This document shows positions 38,153-49,231 of a DNA stretch of 64,000 bases, piece after piece (positions within the stretch are counted from its first letter, which is position 1; every line of letters begins with the position of its first letter). The position numbers and the translations under genes were made by a program. The notes beneath the pieces were generated by a model, which was not told the DNA's origin, searched no databases, and saw only the letters and a list, made by a program, of their open reading frames with translations. The stretch covers positions 1 to 64,000 of the forward strand of contig CAWDDC010000003.1 in assembly GCA_963801045.1 (NCBI GenBank), in the 5' to 3' direction. This DNA comes from JACCWP01 sp963801045. GTDB lineage: Bacteria > Actinomycetota > Actinomycetes > Propionibacteriales > Nocardioidaceae.

Positions 38153-39360
38153 GTGGGCAGCGTGCGCGGCTCCCCGGCACCCGGCAAGCCGCCGCGCCGC
38201 CCGGCGAACCGCCACCCGCCGCCGGTGCGCTCGACCAGCCCGGTGGCCAGCAGCGTGCCGAGGACCCGCAGTGCCTCTGGCTCGCTGCTGCCGACGGCGG
38301 CCGCGACCGTGGCGGCCGGCACCGCACCGGTCGCGGGCAGCGCCTCGAGCAGCGCCCGGGCGGTCCGGTCGAGCCCGTCGCCCGGGCGCTGCTCGCCGCG
38401 GCCCCAGCCCGAGGCGCCGGCGACGCTCGGCGCGCCCAGCGGCGCCAGCAGGTCGAGCACCTCCGCACCCGACGTGACCAGGTCGGCCCGCCGCTCCCGG
38501 ATGGCGTGGTGCACGCCGGCCGACAGCGCACTCGTGACCGGCCCCGGCACTCCCAGCGCCGGCCGCTGCAGGGAACCGGCCCAGTTCAGCGTGTTGAGCG
38601 CCCCGCTGCGCCAGGCGGCCTCGACCACGAGCACCGCGCTCGCCATCGCGGCGATCAGCCGGTTGCGGGCGAGGAACCGCACCTTGGTCGGGTGGTCGCC
38701 CGGTGGCGCCTCGCTCACCACCAGGCCCTGGTCGGCGATACGTCCGAGCAGCGCGTCGTGACCGCGCGGGTAGGTGACGTCGGCACCACAGGCCAGCACC
38801 GCCACCGTGGGGCCACGCACGGCGAGCGCGCCCCGGTGGGCCGCCGCGTCGATGCCGTAGGCGGCACCGCTGATCACCGTGACGCCCGCCTCGGCCAGGT
38901 CGGCGGCGATGTCGCCCGCCACGTCGTTGCCGTACTCCGTGGACGCACGAGCCCCCACCACGGCCACCGCGGTCGCGGTCAGCGCGGCGAGCGGCCGCCC
39001 CCCGCGCACCCACAGCCCGTGCGGCGCCCCACCTCGGCCCGCGACCTCCTCGCTGTGACCGAGGTCGTCCAGCGCCGTGGGCCAGTCGTCGTCACCCGGG
39101 CAGGTCCAGCGCAGTCCCTGTCGCGCCGCGTCGTCGAGCACCGCCGTTGCGGTCGCCCACGGGTCGGCGTCGGGACGAACCGGCGCCACCGTGCCGCCGG
39201 GCACCTGCCCGACGGCCAGCCGCTCGACCGCCGCCACCGCGCCCGCCTCGCCGACCAGCCGGTTGACGCGCGGGTCACCCGGCTCGCATCGCACCGCCAG
39301 CCAGGCGCGGGCCAGCCGCTCCCGGTCGGGGACGGTGGGGAGCAGCGTCAGCGTGGTCAC
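38149..39360 (-). CDS. dprA: DNA-processing protein DprA
   Basis: Loads RecA on incoming single-stranded DNA in transformable bacteria; widely kept in actinomycetes without known competence. About 403 aa. The Rossmann-like core has VVGARASTEYG, SGAAYGIDAAAHRGAL and RNRLIAAMASAVLVVEA. A C-terminal winged helix (TARALLEALPATGAVPAATVAAAV) follows. GTG start at 39360 overlaps the comM stop. Intact. Confidence 0.92.
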   Translation of the reverse strand: MTTLTLLPTVPDRERLARAWLAVRCEPGDPRVNRLVGEAGAVAAVERLAVGQVPGGTVAPVRPDADPWATATAVLDDAARQGLRWTCPGDDDWPTALDDLGHSEEVAGRGGAPHGLWVRGGRPLAALTATAVAVVGARASTEYGNDVAGDIAADLAEAGVTVISGAAYGIDAAAHRGALAVRGPTVAVLACGADVTYPRGHDALLGRIADQGLVVSEAPPGDHPTKVRFLARNRLIAAMASAVLVVEAAWRSGALNTLNWAGSLQRPALGVPGPVTSALSAGVHHAIRERRADLVTSGAEVLDLLAPLGAPSVAGASGWGRGEQRPGDGLDRTARALLEALPATGAVPAATVAAAVGSSEPEALRVLGTLLATGLVERTGGGWRFAGRRGGLPGAGEPRTLPT

Positions 39361-40959
39361 GAGGTCACCGCCGACAGTCGGGCCGGCGACGGGTCCACCC
39401 GCGGCACGGTGATCGGCTGGTCGCCACGCAGCTGAGCGGCGACCAGCACGTGCTCTCGATCGGGCCGGTCGGCGCCGTCGAGGTCGGCCAGGGTCCAGGC
39501 CACCCGGAGCACACGATCGACGCCGCGCGCGCTGACCCGGCCCGACCGGGTGCTCGTCTCCAGCGGGGAGGTGGTGGCCGCCGGCAGCGGCCAGCGGCGC
39601 CGCAGCTCGCCACCGGGCACGTCGGCGTTGCGACGCCACGGGGTGTCCTGCAGCCGCTCGCGCATCCGGTCGCGCGCCGCCGCGACGCGGGCGGCCACCA
39701 CCGCCGTCGGCTCGGCGGCGTCGAGCTCGTCGAGCAGCTGGTGCCGGTGCACCGGATGCACCTCCCGGTGCACGTCGATGCGATCACGTACCGGCCCGGA
39801 GAGCCGCTCGCGATAGCGGCGCTTGGCCGTCGGCGTGCACGTGCACGCCTCGCCGGCGCCCTCGGATCGGCCGCACGGGCACGGGTTCATCGCCAGCACC
39901 AGCTGGAACCGGGCGGGGAACCACGCCGTGCGACCAGAGCGGCCGATGCCGATCCGGCCGCTCTCCAGCGGCTGGCGCAGCGCCTCCAGGACGTTGACCG
40001 GAAACTCGGGCGCCTCGTCCATGAACAGCACGCCGTGGTGTCCGAGGCTCACCGCCCCCGGTCGGATCACCCGGCTGCCCCCGCCGATCACCGACACCAG
40101 GCTCGCGGTGTGGTGCGGATCGAGGAACGGTGGCCGGCGGACCAGCGGGTCGTCGGGAGCTGAGCACACCGGCCACCGAGTGCACCGCGCTGACCTCGAG
40201 CGCCTGGTCGTGGTCGAGGTCGGGCAGCAGGCCGGGGAGCCGCTCGGCCAGCATCGTCTTGCCGGCGCCCGGCGGTCCGTGCAGCAGCAGGTGGTGGCCA
40301 CCGGCCGCCGTCACCTCGAGGGCGAACCGCGCGTCGCGCTGCCCGAGCACGTCGCGCAGGTCGAGACCGGCGACCCGATCCTCGCCGCGCCAGCCGCGGT
40401 CGCCCCCGTGCGCCAGCGGCTCGACCGGCGGGTCGTCGGGCGGCTCCTCGCCCAGCAGCAGCGCCACCACGTGCCGCAGGGACCGCGCGCCGACGACCTG
40501 GACCCCGTCGACCTGCGAGGCCTCACCCACGTTGGCCTCCGGCACCAGCACCCGGGTCAGCCCCGCCTGGGCGACCGCCAGCGTCGCCGGCAGCACCCCC
40601 GGCACCGCTCGCAGCCGCCCGTCGAGGGCCAGCTCGCCGAGCAGCACGGCACCCTCGAGCGGGGCGGCCGGGACCATCCCGGACGCGGCGATGACGGCCA
40701 CGGCGATCGCCAGGTCGTAGTGCGCGCCCGCCTTGGGCAGCGACGCCGGTGACAGGCCGATGGTGACCTTGCGCTGGGGCCACGGGCAGCCGCTGTTGAC
40801 CACCGCTGCCCGGCACCGGTCCCGCGCCTCGGCGAGCGACGCGTCCGGCAGGCCGACCAGCAGGACCTGGGGCAGTCCGGAGGCGAGGTCGGCCTCGATC
40901 TCCACGACGTGCCCGCGCACCCCCTCCAGGCTGACCGACCGGGTCCGTGCCAGCGGCAC
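39357..40959 (-). CDS. comM: ComM / YifB-family AAA+ ATPase (one frameshift)
   Basis: Mg-chelatase-like helicase thought to promote branch migration during homologous integration of DNA. About 533 aa. An N-terminal Lon-like domain (ATIGLSPASLPKAGA-type segment near residue 65) precedes Walker A GPPGAGKTML, then HHGVLFMDEAPEF as Walker B and MNPCPCG as the zinc-like motif. One extra base near 40158 breaks the frame. The GTG follows the yraN stop by one base. Confidence 0.92.
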
Positions 40960-40960
40960 C

Positions 40961-41341
40961 TCAGGCCACCCCCACCAGGTGCTCGAGCCGCGGCCCGGAC
41001 CGCGCGGACACCAGGATGCCGACGACGTCGATGCGCACCTCGAGCGGCGAGACCGGGTGCTCGTCGAGCCAGCGTGCGGCGAGCCGGCGCAACCGGGCAG
41101 CCTTGCGCCAGGTGACCGCCTCGGCCGGTGACCCGAACCCCTCGCCGCGCCGGGTCTTGACCTCGCAGACCACCAGGGTGCCCTCGTGCCGCGCCACCAG
41201 GTCGAGCTCACCGAGGTCGCACCGCCAGTTGCGGTCGAGGATGACCATGCCCTGCTCGACCAGGTGCCGGGCCGCGAGGTCCTCACCCCACGCACCGACC
41301 GCGTTGCGTACCCCGCGCCTCACCGTGCGACTCCCACTCAT
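40961..41341 (-). CDS. YraN/UPF0102 nuclease-like protein
   Basis: 126 aa, PD-(D/E)xK fold: GELDLVARHEGTLVVCEVKTR holds Asp and E-x-K. Function unproved; possibly a Holliday-junction-type nuclease. Its place before comM and dprA is the usual actinobacterial order. Confidence 0.92.
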   Translation of the reverse strand: MSGSRTVRRGVRNAVGAWGEDLAARHLVEQGMVILDRNWRCDLGELDLVARHEGTLVVCEVKTRRGEGFGSPAEAVTWRKAARLRRLAARWLDEHPVSPLEVRIDVVGILVSARSGPRLEHLVGVA

Positions 41342-41442
41342 GTCCCCACCTCCGCGACCAGCCTGGTCGCGGGAAGGGGGTGCTGGCGGGCAGCGGGGTC
41401 AGGCCTGTGGACGACGCAGGTCGGCCGGCGGGCTGTGGACGA

Positions 41443-41751
41443 TCAGGTGCCGGGCACCTTGAGGTCGGTGTGGGACAGCTCCTCGACGTTGACGTCCTTG
41501 AACGTCAGCACCTTGACCTTCTTCGCGAACCGGGCGGTGCGGTAGATGTCCCACACCCAGGCGTCGGCCATCGTGACCTCGAAGTAGGCCTCCCCCGACT
41601 CCGCGCGGACCTTCACGTCGACGGTGTTGCACAGGTAGAAGCGGCGGTCGGTCTCGACCACGTAGGTGAAGATGCTGACCACGTCGCGGTACTCGCGGTA
41701 GAGCGCGAGCTCCATCTCCGCCTCGTACTTCTCCAGGTCCTCGGCGCTCAC
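41443..41751 (-). CDS. DUF2469 family protein
   Basis: 102 aa, actinobacteria-specific (MSAEDLEKYEAEMELALYRE pattern; here with a GTG start). FTYVVETDRRFYLCNTVDV and WVWDIYRTARF are the conserved parts. AGGAGG lies four bases before the GTG. It always sits beside rnhB in this group; function unknown. Confidence 0.92.
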   Translation of the reverse strand: MSAEDLEKYEAEMELALYREYRDVVSIFTYVVETDRRFYLCNTVDVKVRAESGEAYFEVTMADAWVWDIYRTARFAKKVKVLTFKDVNVEELSHTDLKVPGT

Positions 41752-42495
41752 GACACCTCCTGCAACGCGCGGTCGGCTTCCTCGTCGGCACGCTCGTCGA
41801 CATCGGCACCGGCGTCGGTCGGGGTCGGGGTCGTCGGCGTGGTAGCCCCGGTCGGCCGAGCGTACGTTGACGAACCGGCGGCGGTGCTCGGGGCACGGCC
41901 CGTGCTCGGCGAGGGCGGCGTCGTGCTCGCGGGTGCAGTAACCCTTGTGCACGTCGAACCCGTAGTCGGGGAACCGCTCGTGCAGCCGGCACATGATCCG
42001 GTCCCGGGTCACCTTGGCGATCACCGAGGCGGCCGAGATGCACGCGGCCACCCGGTCGCCCTTCCACACCGCGAGGCCCGGGACCTCGAGGCCGTCGACG
42101 CCGAAGCCGTCGGTGAGCACGTACGACGGGCGTACGGACAGCCGGGCGAGGGCGCGACGCAGGGCCTCGACGTTGGCGACGTGCATGCCGAGCTCGTCGC
42201 AGTTGCCGGCCGGCAGCACCACCACCGACCAGGCCAGCGCCCGGTCGAGCACCTCGGCGTAGCAGGCCTCGCGCCGGGCCGGTGTCAGCAGCTTGGAGTC
42301 GGCCAGCCCGGGGACGATCCCGCGCCGCCCGTCGGGAAGCACCGCGGCGGCGGCCACCAGCGGACCCGCGCACGCGCCACGCCCGGCCTCGTCGACGCCG
42401 GCGATCGGGTCGAGCCCGGCGCGTCGCAGCGCCCGCTCGTAGCCGTACAACCCCGCGTCTCTGCGGACGGTCGCTCCCCTGGGCAGCACGCTCAT
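41748..42495 (-). CDS. rnhB: Ribonuclease HII (one frameshift)
   Basis: Removes ribonucleotides from DNA. About 248 aa. GVDEAGRGACAGPLVAAA gives the first catalytic Asp-Glu, DSKLLTPARRE the next Asp, and ISAASVIAKVTRD follows. An extra base near 41820 breaks only the poorly conserved acidic C-terminus; the restored frame ends at 41748, overlapping the DUF2469 start (GTGA). Confidence 0.93.
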
Positions 42496-42506
42496 CGGAG
42501 CCGAGC

Positions 42507-43353
42507 CTACGACCCGTCGAGGGCGGGGTCGTCGAAGATCTCCGGCTTGTCGAGGATCTCGGTCGCGGCCGGGCGGCCAGACGATCGCCCAGACCTTGCC
42601 CACGACACCGTCCACCGGGACGAAACCGCCGCCGGGCTGACCGATGTGCAGCCGCGAGTCACCGGACTGCGGGCGGTTGTCGCCCATGACCCACAGCGAG
42701 CCGTCGGGGACCTTGACGTCGAAGGTCTGCTCCGAGGGGCGGACGCCGTCCATCAGGTAGTCGGTCTCGTCCAGGCCCACCCCGTTGACCTCCACCTGGC
42801 CCTCGGGGTTGCAGCAGCTGACCTCGTCGCCACCGACCCCGATGACCCGCTTCACCAGGTGGCCGCCGGTCGGGTAGAGGCCGAACGCCTCCAGCGCGCG
42901 CTGCACGACGTTGCTCGGCTGCTGGCTCTCCGTCGGGCCGAGCCAGCCGCCGGGGTCGTCGAAGACCACGATGTCGCCGCGCTCGACGTCGCCGGACCAG
43001 TACGACCACTTCTCGACCAGGATGCGGTCCTGCTTGACGAACGTGGGCTCCATCGACACCGACGGCACGAAGAACGCCTGGATGAAGAAGGCCTTGACGA
43101 CGATCGCCAGCACCAGGGCCAGCCCCAGCAGGACGATGACCTCCTGCCACAGCGGCAGCGACTTCTTGTGCTGCGTGTGGTCGTGGGAGCCGTCATCGGT
43201 GTCGCGAGCGGCGCGCCGGCGGCGCGAGCCGGGGAGTCCCTCCCAGATGCTCGCCGCCGAGCGGCGGTGCGCGCCCTCGTCGGGCGCGGGCGGCGCTGCG
43301 TCTGCCTGGTCGTCGGACCCTGCGTCGGACGATCCGGACGTCGCAGAGGTCAC
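42507..43353 (-). CDS. lepB: Signal peptidase I (one frameshift near the end)
   Basis: Membrane-anchored serine protease that cuts Sec and Tat signal peptides, 281 aa. A disordered N-terminus of about 65 residues precedes one membrane helix (71-95). Catalytic Ser100 is in PSVSMEPTF, the Lys in VKRVIGVGGD, and GDNRPQSGDSR is the closing motif. An extra base near 42580 affects the last 25 residues only. Confidence 0.93.
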
Positions 43354-43384
43354 CGCGGGAGCCTAACCCGGACGAGCGGGTGGA

Positions 43385-43747
43385 TCAGGCGCCGGTGGGA
43401 GCGTCGCGACGCTCCTTGATCTTGGCCGCCTTGCCGCGCAGGTTGCGCAGGTAGTAGAGCTTGGCCCGGCGGACGTCGCCGCGGGTCACGACCTCGATCT
43501 TCTCGATGATCGGGGTGTGCACCGGGAAGGTCCGCTCGACGCCGACGCCGAAGCTGACCTTGCGGACGGTGAACGACTTGCGGACGCCGGAGTTCTGGAT
43601 CCGGATGCACACGCCCTGGAAGACCTGGATCCGGGAGCGGTTGCCCTCGACCACCCGGACGTGCACCTTGAGGGTGTCTCCGGGGCGGAAGGGCGGGACG
43701 TCGGTACGCAGTGCGGCAGCGTCGACAGCGTCGATGGCGTTCGTCAT
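43385..43747 (-). CDS. rplS: 50S ribosomal protein L19
   Basis: 120 aa, full length. FRPGDTLKVHVRVVEGNRSR, VFQGVCIRIQNSG and KLYYLRNLRGKAAKIKE are typical. The ATG at 43747 is preceded by AGGAAG at a long spacing. About 150 bases separate it from trmD, enough for its own promoter. Confidence 0.96.
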   Translation of the reverse strand: MTNAIDAVDAAALRTDVPPFRPGDTLKVHVRVVEGNRSRIQVFQGVCIRIQNSGVRKSFTVRKVSFGVGVERTFPVHTPIIEKIEVVTRGDVRRAKLYYLRNLRGKAAKIKERRDAPTGA

Positions 43748-43900
43748 CAGGGGGATCGCTTCCTCGTCAGTGCCACAGGTCACCCACGGACTCGGTGTTC
43801 ACGTGTGGGCTGCCCGGCCGATGAGGCCCAGTCCCCTGCGGCAGACGGACCGGTCGGGCGCCGACCCACAAGCCTGCCACACCGCACGCGCGAAGCGAAA

Positions 43901-44602
43901 TCAGGACAGCAGGTCGGGCCGGCGCTCGCGGGTGCGGCGCAGCTGCTGCTCGCGCCGCCACGCCTCGATGTTGCCGTGGTGTCCCGACAGCAGCACCTCG
44001 GGCACGTCGAGACCGCGCCAGCTGGCCGGCTTGGTGTAGACGGGGTGCTCGAGCAGCCCGCCGCCCTCGCCGGTGCGGTGCGACTCGACGTCCAGCGAGT
44101 CGGGGTTGCCGAGGAAGCCGGGCAGCAGCCGGGCCACCGCCTCGATGATCACCAGCGACGCCACCTCGCCACCGCCGAGGACGTAGTCGCCCAGCGACAG
44201 CTCCTCGACCGGCATCCGCGTCGCCGCGTGGTCGACGACGCGCTGGTCGATCCCCTCGTAGCGCCCGCAGGCGAACAGCAGCCAGGGCCGCTCGGCCAGC
44301 CGCTCGGCGACCGCCTGCGTGAACGGCCGCCCGGCGGGGGTCGGCACCACCATGGTCGGTACGGGGTCAGCGCCGTCGGGCACCAGCGTGTCCAGCGCCT
44401 CGCCCCACGGCTCGGGCCGCATCACCATGCCGGCGCCGCCGCCGTACGGGGTGTCGTCGACGGTGCGGTGTCGGTCGTGCGTCCAGGACCGCAGGTCGTG
44501 CACGCGTACGTCCAGCAGCCCGCTCTCGCGCGCCCGGCCGACCAGGGACAGGCCCAGCGGCGCCAGGTAGTCGGGGAAGATCGAGACCACGTCGATGCGC
44601 AC
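43901..44602 (-). CDS. trmD: tRNA (guanine37-N1)-methyltransferase
   Basis: Makes m1G37 in tRNA and prevents frameshifting. 233 aa. DDTPYGGGAGMVM, LLFACGRYEGIDQR and LSLGDYVLGGGE form the trefoil-knot SAM site. GTG start at 44602, four bases after rimM ends. Confidence 0.96.
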   Translation of the reverse strand: MRIDVVSIFPDYLAPLGLSLVGRARESGLLDVRVHDLRSWTHDRHRTVDDTPYGGGAGMVMRPEPWGEALDTLVPDGADPVPTMVVPTPAGRPFTQAVAERLAERPWLLFACGRYEGIDQRVVDHAATRMPVEELSLGDYVLGGGEVASLVIIEAVARLLPGFLGNPDSLDVESHRTGEGGGLLEHPVYTKPASWRGLDVPEVLLSGHHGNIEAWRREQQLRRTRERRPDLLS

Positions 44603-44605
44603 GGC

Positions 44606-45145
44606 CTACTCCAGCCCGTCGAGCAGCCCGGGCAGCTCCTCCACCCGCAGCCAGCCGGCGTCGACGTCGACCTCGGGCACCAGGGCGGCGACGAACGGGA
44701 CCAGCGCGGGGCCGGTGCCGTCGTCGAGGTCGAGGGCGAGCAGGTCCTGGGCCGGCAGGTGCCGCACCTCGGAGACGGTGCCGACCTCCCGGCCGTCGGC
44801 GACCCGTACGCGGAGCCCGACCAGCTGGTGGTCGTAGAACTCCTCCGGGTCGTCGGGACGTGACCCGGTGCCGACCTCGACCAGCAGGGAGGCGCCGCGC
44901 AGCGACTCCGCGACCGTACGGTCGGGGACCTCGGCGAAGCGCACCAGCAGCCGGTCTCCGTGCGGACGTACGGTCTCCACCGTCAGCCGCGGGCGACTGC
45001 TCGGGTCGGGGCGCAGCACGACACCGGGCGCGAAGCGACGGTCCGGCTCGTCGGTGTGCACGGCGACACTCACCTCGCCGAGGATGCCGTGCGCGCGACC
45101 GATCCGGCCGACCACGACCTCCGTCACCGGCGGCTGACCCGCCAC
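44606..45145 (-). CDS. rimM: 16S rRNA processing protein RimM
   Basis: Assembly factor for the 30S head, 179 aa. VVVGRIGRAHGILGEV opens the RimM domain and the PRC-barrel follows (YDHQLVGLRVRVADG ... VPFVAALVPEVDVDAG). I take the GTG at 45145, eight bases after GAGG; the GTG at 45127 is an alternative. Confidence 0.94.
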   Translation of the reverse strand: MAGQPPVTEVVVGRIGRAHGILGEVSVAVHTDEPDRRFAPGVVLRPDPSSRPRLTVETVRPHGDRLLVRFAEVPDRTVAESLRGASLLVEVGTGSRPDDPEEFYDHQLVGLRVRVADGREVGTVSEVRHLPAQDLLALDLDDGTGPALVPFVAALVPEVDVDAGWLRVEELPGLLDGLE

Positions 45146-45155
45146 GCGCAACGCC

Positions 45156-45398
45156 TCAGCGCTGACGGTCGACGTCGACGAAGTCGATCCGGGCACCGCC
45201 GGAGCCCGCCAGCGCACCGACAACGGTGCGGATGGCGGTGGCGGTGCGCCCGGCCCGGCCGATGACCCGGCCGAGGTCGTCGGGGTGCACCCGCACCTCC
45301 AGCAGCTCGCCGCGGCGCAGCTGCTTGGCCCGCACGCTCACGTCGTCGGGGTGCCCGACGATGCCGCGCACGATGTGCTCGAGGGCTTCGGTGAGCAC
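45156..45398 (-). CDS. khpA: KH-domain RNA-binding protein
   Basis: 80 aa single KH domain; the RNA-gripping GxxG loop is in RVIGRAGRTATAIR. Homologues pair with KhpB/Jag in Gram-positive bacteria and sit between rpsP and rimM, as here. GTG start four bases after the restored rpsP stop. Confidence 0.93.
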   Translation of the reverse strand: MLTEALEHIVRGIVGHPDDVSVRAKQLRRGELLEVRVHPDDLGRVIGRAGRTATAIRTVVGALAGSGGARIDFVDVDRQR

Positions 45399-45402
45399 GC
45401 GC

Positions 45403-46083
45403 TCAGGCCTCGGGCTTCTGCTCGGCGTCGGCGGCCGCGTCCGCGTTCTCCTCGGCGGCCTCGGCCGCGACCTCGGGGGTCTCGTCGGCAGGGGTCTCGG
45501 TCGCGGCGGGAGCCTCGTCGGCGGGGGTCGCAGCGGCGGTCTCGGTCGCGGCGGGAGCGTCTCGGCGGGAGCGTCATCTGCGGGCGCCTCGGCAGCAGCC
45601 GGGCTTGGCGTCGGCCTTGGCAGCCGGGGCCTTCTTGGCGGGCGTCTCCGCCGGCTTCTCCGCGCTCGCGTCGGTGACGTCGGCGCCCTTGGTGGCCTTC
45701 TTGCGCGCCTGCTTGGTGGTCACGGCCTCCGCGGCGGCGTCGCCGTGCACCTCCTTGAGGACCTCGTTGAAGACGTCGAGCTTGGCCTTCTTGGCGGCGG
45801 GCTCAAGCAGCGGGTCGGGGGCCGGCTCACCCTTGAACTTCTGCCAGTCGCCCGTCTTGCGCAGCAGCGCGAGCACCGGCTCGCTGGGCTGGGCGCCGAC
45901 GCCGAGCCAGTGCTGGGCCCGGTCGGAGTCGACCTCGATGAGCGAGGGGTCGCGCTTGGGGTCGTACTTGCCGATCTCCTCGATCACCCGGCCGTCGCGC
46001 TTCTTGCGCGCGTCCGCGATCACGATGCGATAGAAGGGCGCACGGATCTTGCCCATGCGCTTGAGGCGGATCTTGACGGCCAC
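45403..46083 (-). CDS. rpsP: 30S ribosomal protein S16 with long acidic tail (two frame breaks)
   Basis: The S16 core of about 85 residues is intact (MAVKIRLKRMGKIRAPFYRI, YDPKRDPSLIEVD). A lysine-rich linker and about 75 residues of Ala/Glu/Thr/Pro repeats follow, including APAATETAAAT, to a total of about 226 aa; S16 is usually 80-160. Breaks near 45595 and 45560 shift the frame in the tail; the restored frame ends at 45403, next to the KH gene. Confidence 0.92.
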
Positions 46084-46399
46084 GAGTGTGGTGTCTCCCT
46101 GCTGAGTCGTTGGGGTGAGCCGCCTGGCCCGAGTGGGGGTACGGGCCGGCCTGCTCGCGGAACCGCGCGGGAGTGGTTGAGAGGGACCGCACCCGGCGGG
46201 TTCGACCTGCCATCATGCCAGACCACGGGGCACCGACTCCACCTGGCACGACCTGGGCGTGACCGACCCCACGTCGCTGTCCTCCCACCACGTACGTCTC
46301 CCGTACGGCCGACCGACCCGCCACTCCCCGCGAGTTGTCACCGCGACGACGCCATAGCCGGCGTTCTGACGGTGACAAGTCGGGGGGTCGGGGTCGTCG
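46084..46399. promoter_or_regulatory. Gap upstream of rpsP
   Basis: 316 bases without a gene. It should hold the rpsP-khpA-rimM-trmD promoter and leader. The left part has an imperfect GC-rich hairpin near 46150-46185; the right end is the palindrome at 46331-46382. No clear -10/-35 could be placed. Confidence 0.4.
46331..46382. repeat. Intergenic palindrome, family copy 3
   Basis: Arms cgagttgtcaccg (46331-46343) and cggtgacaagtcg (46370-46382), one mismatch, just downstream of the amidohydrolase gene. Same core as 1125-1176 and 13602-13653. Confidence 0.8.
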
Positions 46400-47476
46400 T
46401 CAGGCGACGACGCGGCCGCGGAGCACGATCCGGGTCGGCGCGGCCAGCACGCCGAGGTCGGCCAGCGGGTCGGCCGGGTAGACGCAGAAGCTGGCCGGCG
46501 CGCCCTCGTCCAGGGTCGGGGGTCGGCCGAGCCACTCCCTGGCGCGCCAGGAGGCGGCGCCCAGGGCGTCGAACGGGGTGAGTCCGTAGTCGGCCAGCAG
46601 TCGCACCTCGTCGACGATCAACCCGTGCGGCAGCACCCCTCCCGCATCGGTGCCTGCGTAGATCGCCACGCCCGCGTCGTAGGCAGCCCCGATCGTGTCC
46701 CGGCGGGCGGCGTGCAGCCGGCGGATGTGGTCGGCGTACGCGGGGAACTTGGCCTCGCCGGCCGCCGCGTACGTCGGGAAGTTCTCCAGGTTCTTGACCG
46801 TCGGCACCAGCGCGGTGCCCTGCGCTGCCATCTGCTCGACGAGGTCGGTCGTCAGCCCGGTGCCGTGCTCGATGCAGTCGATCCCGGCGTCGATCAGGTC
46901 CGGCAGCGCCGCCTGGCCGAAGACGTGCGCGGTCATCCGTACGCCCTGGGCGTGCGCCTCGGTCACCGCGGCCTGCACTGCCTCCCGCGGCCACGAGGGC
47001 GTGAGGTCACCTTCCTGCCGTTCGATCCAGTCGCCGACGATCTTGACCCAGCCGTCGCCGCGCTTGGCCTCCTGGGCCACGTAGCCGGCCAGCTCCTCCG
47101 GCTCGATCTCGTGCGCGTACCCGCGGACGTAGCGCCGGGTCCGGGCCAGGTGCCGGCCCGCGCGGATCAGTTCCGGGAGGTCGGGGCGGTCGTCGATCCA
47201 GCGGGTGTCGGCCGGCGAGCCGCAGTCGCGCAGCAGCAAGGCTCCGGCCCCGCGGTCGTCGAGCGCCTGCTGCTCCTGGGTGGGCTGGTCGACCGCGCCG
47301 TCGGCGTCCAGCCCGACATGGCAGTGCGCGTCCACGAGTCCCGGTACCAGCCAGCCCGCGCCGAGGTCGGTGGTGTCGGCGACCGGCTCGTAGGTGATGC
47401 GGCCGTCGGCCACGTACAGGTCCCGGTGCTCCCCCTCGGGCAGGACGACCCCGCGTACTCGCAGTGCCTCGGCCAT
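46400..47476 (-). CDS. Amidohydrolase family protein
   Basis: Metal-dependent hydrolase of about 358 aa. VDAHCHVG gives the first two His, WVKIVGDW the bridging Lys, MTAHVFG and CIEHGTG the next two His, and YAGTDAG the catalytic Asp. It resembles imidazolonepropionase- or prolidase-like members, but the substrate is not evident. I use the ATG at 47476 rather than the one at 47524. It separates ffh from rpsP. Confidence 0.87.
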   Translation of the reverse strand: MAEALRVRGVVLPEGEHRDLYVADGRITYEPVADTTDLGAGWLVPGLVDAHCHVGLDADGAVDQPTQEQQALDDRGAGALLLRDCGSPADTRWIDDRPDLPELIRAGRHLARTRRYVRGYAHEIEPEELAGYVAQEAKRGDGWVKIVGDWIERQEGDLTPSWPREAVQAAVTEAHAQGVRMTAHVFGQAALPDLIDAGIDCIEHGTGLTTDLVEQMAAQGTALVPTVKNLENFPTYAAAGEAKFPAYADHIRRLHAARRDTIGAAYDAGVAIYAGTDAGGVLPHGLIVDEVRLLADYGLTPFDALGAASWRAREWLGRPPTLDEGAPASFCVYPADPLADLGVLAAPTRIVLRGRVVA

Positions 47477-47516
47477 GCCGGCGAACCCTAGCCTCGTCCG
47501 CCAGCGCGGCATGGCA

Positions 47517-47593
47517 CCACACACGTGAAAACGTCACCACTCACGTGTGGCCACCCGTGAGTGGTGACGGTTTCCCAAGGTCCCTTGGGAAAC
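47517..47593. repeat. Two adjacent palindromes between ffh and the amidohydrolase gene
   Basis: Arms cgtcaccactcacg / cgtgagtggtgacg (47532-47545, 47556-47569) are followed by gtttcccaagg / ccttgggaaac (47570-47593). A competing pairing ccacacacgtga / tcacgtgtgg starts near 47517. Probable terminator of ffh. Confidence 0.75.
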
Positions 47594-47615
47594 AACGCGG
47601 TCCCGCGGAGCGGGC

Positions 47616-49187
<1,572 letters not shown>

Positions 49188-49231
49188 CGGGGCTTCCTCC
49201 GGACGCGGGCGGACGGGATCAGCGGCCCAGC

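Noticed and set aside
43748..43900. L19 autoregulatory leader or riboswitch between trmD and rplS.
   Set aside because: Only weak GC-rich pairing is visible; nothing matches a known RNA leader.
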